Assembly (NCBI GenBank): GCA_902556355.1
Contig: CACDVW010000012.1
Coordinates: forward strand, 1-36,784
Length of the DNA stretch: 36,784 nucleotides
Reading direction: 5' to 3'
Origin: an uncultured SAR86 cluster bacterium
Lineage (GTDB): Bacteria > Pseudomonadota > Gammaproteobacteria > Magnimaribacterales > D2472
Part shown: positions 33,526-36,784 of the stretch, piece by piece
Numbering within the stretch: the stretch's first letter is position 1
Layout of the letters: each line of letters opens with the position of its first letter
The notes under the pieces: generated by a model
What the model was told of the DNA's origin: nothing
The model's input: the letters and a program-made list of their open reading frames with translations, nothing else
Database searches by the model: none
Translations under genes and position numbers: made by a program

Positions 33526-35808
33526 CTAATACTTTAATCTAAACTTGATTGAATATACTTCGTCTGAAGGATTGTTCCATGGTTGATTAAAAATTTCAGA
33601 TTTAGAATAATCTTCATCTTCATCATAACTGGTTCCACCTTTTGAATACACAAGATACAAATAGGATAGAGGGGCAATTTCGTACTTATATCTTACTTGA
33701 AAAGAAACAACACCTTGAGTAAATGGCTTTATCAAGTCATCTGATTCATATAAGTAGCCACCATTATCAGAAATTAAGCTTTGTGGATTATCTGCCTGAA
33801 GTGCAATAAATTGACTTTTTAATCTTATTTCATGCTTATTCCCACTAAACCAATTCAAGCCTATGGAGACAGTGTCTTGCTCAGAGTCATACAAACCAAA
33901 TTTATTATCCTCAGTCCATATCAGCCATTCATTTTCTTTTCGAACTCTGTACCCTATATTTATTTTTAGATTATCATTTGGGAAATATGAGCCTGCTATC
34001 TTATAGAACTCTCTTTTGTAGCCATCAGAGTTCCAAGAGTTATATTTATCTCCTTTTTCAAAACTAATTCTCCAATCGTAGGTCCAAAATTTATAATTAA
34101 TTGCTTCAAAATCTAATGTTATATTTTTTTTCTTTTTGATTTTTATAAATGGAAAATCAGGATTCTTTCTGGTTATTGTTGTATTTTTCCCTGAGGTTTT
34201 AATGCCAAAATCAAACTTAAGTTTTGATGTGTCCTTAAAGGTAATTTCATTTTTTTGATCAATTCTAATAGGATTTGAATTCCCATTTGTGTCGGCATCA
34301 TAATTAAAGTCAACATTCATATCAATTTGATCTAAAGGTGACTCTTTTGAAAAGTTTATTTGCTTTAACCCCCCACCAAGACCAACATGAATCCAATCTG
34401 CTCTTCTGAGATAACCAAAGTCATTTAACTGAAAATTTTCATCAAAATATAAGATGCTTCCGGATATATAAGAAAAATTTGAAGGCTGATAGTTAAATTG
34501 AGATCTATAACCAAATCTAGAGTCATCGTCTTTTTCAGAAAAAAGCAGATCTGTGAAATAAGTTAATTGATCTGATTTTACATTTACATAGTCAATTACA
34601 CTAACGCTTGCTGTTTTGTTGTTAAAACTATCATCAACATGGGTAAGCATATATCCAAGCGTTTTGTTACCCAGGTCGGTTCTTGATCTAAGGGCATAAA
34701 AGTTTCTTCCTACTGAAAAGGACTCATCTGTTTCTCTTGCAGCAAAGAATCCTAGTTCTGTTTTTCCTGTTTTTTGTGAATACCTCAAAGCATAATCTAT
34801 GTCTGAATAATTTTTCTTTGAATTTTCACACTCATCAATATTCTCCTCTTCCAAACATTTATAGCTTGGGGCCGAACCAATTCTTCTAGTATTCATAACC
34901 GTATAACGATCATAGTTATTAATATTAAACAGGGATTGATTTTCATTAAAAAAGGCTCTTTTCTCAGAATAGAAAGTTTCTTGAGCTGAAAAATTTATCA
35001 CAACATCATCACTCTCAGCCTGACCAAAATCTGGATTAAATGTTGCATTAATTTGCTTACCTGTTCCTGAGTTATAGAAAATTTCAGCACCTGTTTTGTT
35101 ATCCTCGAATTTTGTAACTGAATTTTGATTCGAAGACACATATGGAAAAAAGTTTAATTTTGATTTTGTATAGTTAGCAACTTCTAAGGAATCTAGTTTC
35201 TCAAAAAAGTCTGGTCTGCTAGCCATTGACCCTGAGCTGCTTAACCAAACCTGTTCTTTGGCTTTATAACGCAAGACGGAATAATTTATTGTTCTTTTAT
35301 CTCCTACAGGTTGATTCATCAGAACAAGATTCCATGGTAAATAAAATTCAGAGACCCAATATCCATCATGCCTTTTGGTTTTTGCTATCCAATCTCCATC
35401 CCAATCTGTTTTGAAATCGCCTGTTTTAATTTTGATAGCATCAAACAAAGAATCTCCAAGATTTACAGCTAAAATATAAGCCTTATTCCCGTCGCCATCA
35501 AAATCAATATTAATGGAGTTTTTATCACTCAATGATGTCATTTCATCTCTCAAGGTCTTTTTAGATAACATTGATGAATTACTTTGTTTGTTAATGAAAC
35601 CTGCATAAATTCCATCTTCATTTGAAAATATATATACCAGCGTTTCACCCTCTGACTTTTGTAGATTAAATGGAGAAGTTTGATAAAACTCGCTAATAGA
35701 AAAGGCATTTGCCCACTCAGGCTCATCTAGAACTCCATCAATAACTATAGACTCAGCTTTCATTAGAATCGTCGAAAATAGAAGGGTAGTTAAAAAGAAC
35801 CTTTTCAT
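33526..35808 (-). CDS. DUF5916-type outer-membrane protein with CBM9-like domain
   Basis: A 760-residue exported protein: signal peptide (about 1-18), then a family-9 carbohydrate-binding-like domain (IDGVLDEPEWANA, IYAGFINKQ, DWDGDWIAKTKRHDGYWVSEFYLPW). A long beta-rich region follows with the DUF5916 hallmark around FNPDFGQAESD and FYSEKRAFFNENQSLF. Alternating aromatic strands continue to a terminal SIKFRLKY, consistent with an outer-membrane barrel ending in an aromatic residue. Function is unknown; relatives are common in marine bacteria and often considered surface proteins for polymer use. It follows the 5-FCL gene by 19 bases. Confidence 0.82.
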   Translation of the reverse strand: MKRFFLTTLLFSTILMKAESIVIDGVLDEPEWANAFSISEFYQTSPFNLQKSEGETLVYIFSNEDGIYAGFINKQSNSSMLSKKTLRDEMTSLSDKNSINIDFDGDGNKAYILAVNLGDSLFDAIKIKTGDFKTDWDGDWIAKTKRHDGYWVSEFYLPWNLVLMNQPVGDKRTINYSVLRYKAKEQVWLSSSGSMASRPDFFEKLDSLEVANYTKSKLNFFPYVSSNQNSVTKFEDNKTGAEIFYNSGTGKQINATFNPDFGQAESDDVVINFSAQETFYSEKRAFFNENQSLFNINNYDRYTVMNTRRIGSAPSYKCLEEENIDECENSKKNYSDIDYALRYSQKTGKTELGFFAARETDESFSVGRNFYALRSRTDLGNKTLGYMLTHVDDSFNNKTASVSVIDYVNVKSDQLTYFTDLLFSEKDDDSRFGYRSQFNYQPSNFSYISGSILYFDENFQLNDFGYLRRADWIHVGLGGGLKQINFSKESPLDQIDMNVDFNYDADTNGNSNPIRIDQKNEITFKDTSKLKFDFGIKTSGKNTTITRKNPDFPFIKIKKKKNITLDFEAINYKFWTYDWRISFEKGDKYNSWNSDGYKREFYKIAGSYFPNDNLKINIGYRVRKENEWLIWTEDNKFGLYDSEQDTVSIGLNWFSGNKHEIRLKSQFIALQADNPQSLISDNGGYLYESDDLIKPFTQGVVSFQVRYKYEIAPLSYLYLVYSKGGTSYDEDEDYSKSEIFNQPWNNPSDEVYSIKFRLKY

Positions 35809-35827
35809 AATATATATATTTTATATA

Positions 35828-36400
35828 TCAGTTATATGAAAGTATACGAGACTCTGTCACAACTTTGTCATATCGCAAATCATGTAGCTCGGCTAGATTT
35901 TTAGACAGTATTTGATAGTCATAACCAAGACCAATAATTAATGGCTTTCTGTGATTGCTACCTATAAGACTAGAAAGAGCTCTATCAAAATAGCCTCCAC
36001 CATACCCAATTCTAAAACCATTAACATCCACACCAACAAAAGGAATAAACATAGCATCAAAAAAATGGGGTTCTAAATATTCTTTATTATCTACTTCAGT
36101 AATTCCATATTTATTTTTACTTAAAGAATATTCACTAGTATATAAATTAAATTTCATTATTCGATCTGGAAAAATTTTTGGCATATAAATATTGTGTGAG
36201 TATTTAGCAAGCTCTTGAAGAAGTAGATTTGTTTTTATCTCTTGCTTATAAGGAAAGTAGAGCAATACGTTTTTCATTTTTGATAGATCTAGACTTTCAA
36301 TTATATTTTTTTGAACTTGAGTATTTAGTTGATCTATAGATTGAGAAGAAAGAGTGAGCCCCTGCTCAAGAAGTGATTTTCGAATTTTATCTTTCACCAT
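35828..36400 (-). CDS. ygfA: 5-formyltetrahydrofolate cyclo-ligase
   Basis: Converts 5-formyl-THF to 5,10-methenyl-THF with ATP. The 190-residue protein has VLLYFPYKQEIKTN, YMPKIFPDRIMKF, the nucleotide/substrate loop FVGVDVNGFRIGYGGGYFDRAL and LIIGLGYDYQI. The ATG at 36400 was chosen over an in-frame TTG at 36421 that would run into the 6S RNA region. In gammaproteobacteria ygfA directly follows ssrS and is co-transcribed with it, as here. Confidence 0.92.
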   Translation of the reverse strand: MVKDKIRKSLLEQGLTLSSQSIDQLNTQVQKNIIESLDLSKMKNVLLYFPYKQEIKTNLLLQELAKYSHNIYMPKIFPDRIMKFNLYTSEYSLSKNKYGITEVDNKEYLEPHFFDAMFIPFVGVDVNGFRIGYGGGYFDRALSSLIGSNHRKPLIIGLGYDYQILSKNLAELHDLRYDKVVTESRILSYN

Positions 36401-36419
36401 AAATTGCGCCGAGGCTAAC

Positions 36420-36588
36420 AAACCAAATCACCGCCATGTGTTTTACCTGAACCGAAAGGTCAGGTGGTGAATTTCTTATCAAATCAGGCTTCCCTATATA
36501 GGTATTGCACAACAATGATAGTGGAATATCACCTATTTAATAGTATCGGTTCAAATTTAATAACACATTAGCGAATGAACCAGAATGT
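36420..36588 (-). ncRNA. ssrS: 6S RNA
   Basis: The spacer between zapA and ygfA is the standard place of 6S RNA, which binds sigma70 RNA polymerase holoenzyme in stationary phase. On the minus strand the ends pair into a long closing stem: TCA-(T)-TCGCT-(A)-ATGTGT (36563-36578) with ACACAT-GGCGG-TGA (36428-36441). An internal hairpin pairs ACCTGACC with GGTTCAGGT (36445-36465), preceded by TTCACC as in E. coli, and an apical ATAGGT/ACCTAT helix lies within the long arm. The 5' part has GAACCGATA, matching E. coli GAGCCGATA. Ends are approximate. Confidence 0.85.
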
Positions 36589-36594
36589 AAAGAA

Positions 36595-36600
36595 AGTATA
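36595..36600 (-). promoter_or_regulatory. Candidate -10 box of the 6S RNA gene
   Basis: TATACT on the minus strand lies 7 bases before the 5' end predicted from the 6S closing stem, which is the right spacing for a -10 element. The -35 region is poor (TTTTAT at 36618-36623). Confidence 0.4.
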
Positions 36601-36625
36601 GGATATATAAGTATTTAATAAAAGA

Positions 36626-36784
36626 TTATTTTTCTAAAGCTAGATCAATTTTTTTTATGATCGATGATAGATCTACTTGAGTATCGTTACTCTTTTCATT
36701 TGGATTAGACATGAGCTTATTAGCAAGAGTAAGACCGGCTATTATTAATGCGTTATTTTTATCATTTATAGCATCGAGTTCAGA
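36626..36784 (-). CDS. zapA: Cell division protein ZapA (C-terminal part)
   Basis: The last 52 codons of a gene run off the right edge: SELDAINDKNNALIIAGL, then TLANKLM and a coiled-coil-like end (VDLSSIIKKIDLALEK) before TAA at 36626-36628. The D-xx-xxAL-IAxLxLANxL pattern matches the ZapA helical region, and the zapA-ssrS-ygfA order is the conserved gammaproteobacterial one. ZapA promotes FtsZ bundling at the Z-ring. The N-terminal part is outside the window. Confidence 0.75.
   Translation of the reverse strand, partial: SELDAINDKNNALIIAGLTLANKLMSNPNEKSNDTQVDLSSIIKKIDLALEK

Noticed and set aside
36445-36465. Terminator-like hairpin between ygfA and zapA
   Set aside because: It lacks a T-run and fits as an internal helix of 6S RNA.
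1-36784. Mobile elements, CRISPR arrays, tRNA or rRNA genes, prophage genes
   Set aside because: No transposase, regularly spaced repeats, cloverleaf-like sequences or phage proteins were seen. The xerC gene is the chromosomal housekeeping recombinase by position and C-terminus.

Overview
The window is gene-dense, AT-rich bacterial chromosome. Gene content and order point to a gammaproteobacterium: tatABC behind ubiE-ubiJ-ubiB, lptM-lysA-dapF-DUF484-xerC-yigB, engB beside cytochrome c4 and dsbA, miaB-phoH-ybeY-corC-lnt, and zapA-6S RNA-5-FCL synthetase. Low GC, very short spacers, overlapping stop codons, frequent UUG starts, a phytanoyl-CoA dioxygenase-like oxygenase, a DUF5916-type outer-membrane protein and a class I aldolase suggest a streamlined marine heterotroph of the SAR86 kind. 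That lineage assignment is inference from gene content, not a computed phylogeny.

Layout. 2-913: C-terminal part of a TonB-C-domain/TPR-like protein. 900-1992 (-): Coq4-like protein and the GTPase EngB. 2060-3751 (+): cytochrome c4, DsbA and a monoheme cytochrome c. 3741-11061 (-): a long co-directional run, metK-ahcY-lptM-lysA-dapF-DUF484-xerC-yigB-ubiK. 11103-16295 (+): tkt-pgk-fba(class I)-dtd-LOG. 16292-21695 (-): rsgA-ubiE-ubiJ-ubiB-tatA-tatB-tatC-phyH. 21737-22288 (+): orn; 22289-22615 (-): DUF1820. 22629-28238 (+): miaB-phoH-ybeY-corC-lnt-L,D-transpeptidase. 28261-30441 (-): fused enoyl-CoA hydratase/3-hydroxyacyl-CoA dehydrogenase. 30442-30772: the only stretch over 300 bases without an obvious large gene. 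It holds a sigma70-type promoter, a compact two-hairpin RNA ending in an intrinsic terminator, and a 28-residue membrane ORF. Then an exported glutathione peroxidase (+), rpiA (-), ilvA (+), a DUF5916-like protein (-), 5-formyltetrahydrofolate cyclo-ligase (-), 6S RNA (-) and the 3' end of zapA (-).

Together the genes cover the activated methyl cycle (metK, ahcY), lysine/DAP synthesis (lysA, dapF), the pentose-phosphate/glycolysis branch (tkt, pgk, fba, rpiA), ubiquinone synthesis (ubiE, ubiB, accessory factors ubiJ and ubiK, a Coq4-like protein), c-type cytochrome and disulfide chemistry, Tat export, ribosome/tRNA/RNA maintenance (engB, rsgA, miaB, ybeY, orn, dtd), and envelope building (lnt, L,D-transpeptidase, lptM). 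I see no CRISPR array, insertion sequence, prophage, tRNA or rRNA.

The best candidate for something undescribed is the roughly 75-nt structured RNA at 30568-30642 and the tiny membrane ORF behind it. Other points worth a second look are the DapF with several changed active-site residues, the CYGC active site of DsbA, the class I aldolase in the usual class II position with epd absent, and the Coq4-like protein with an intact HDxxHx11E motif.
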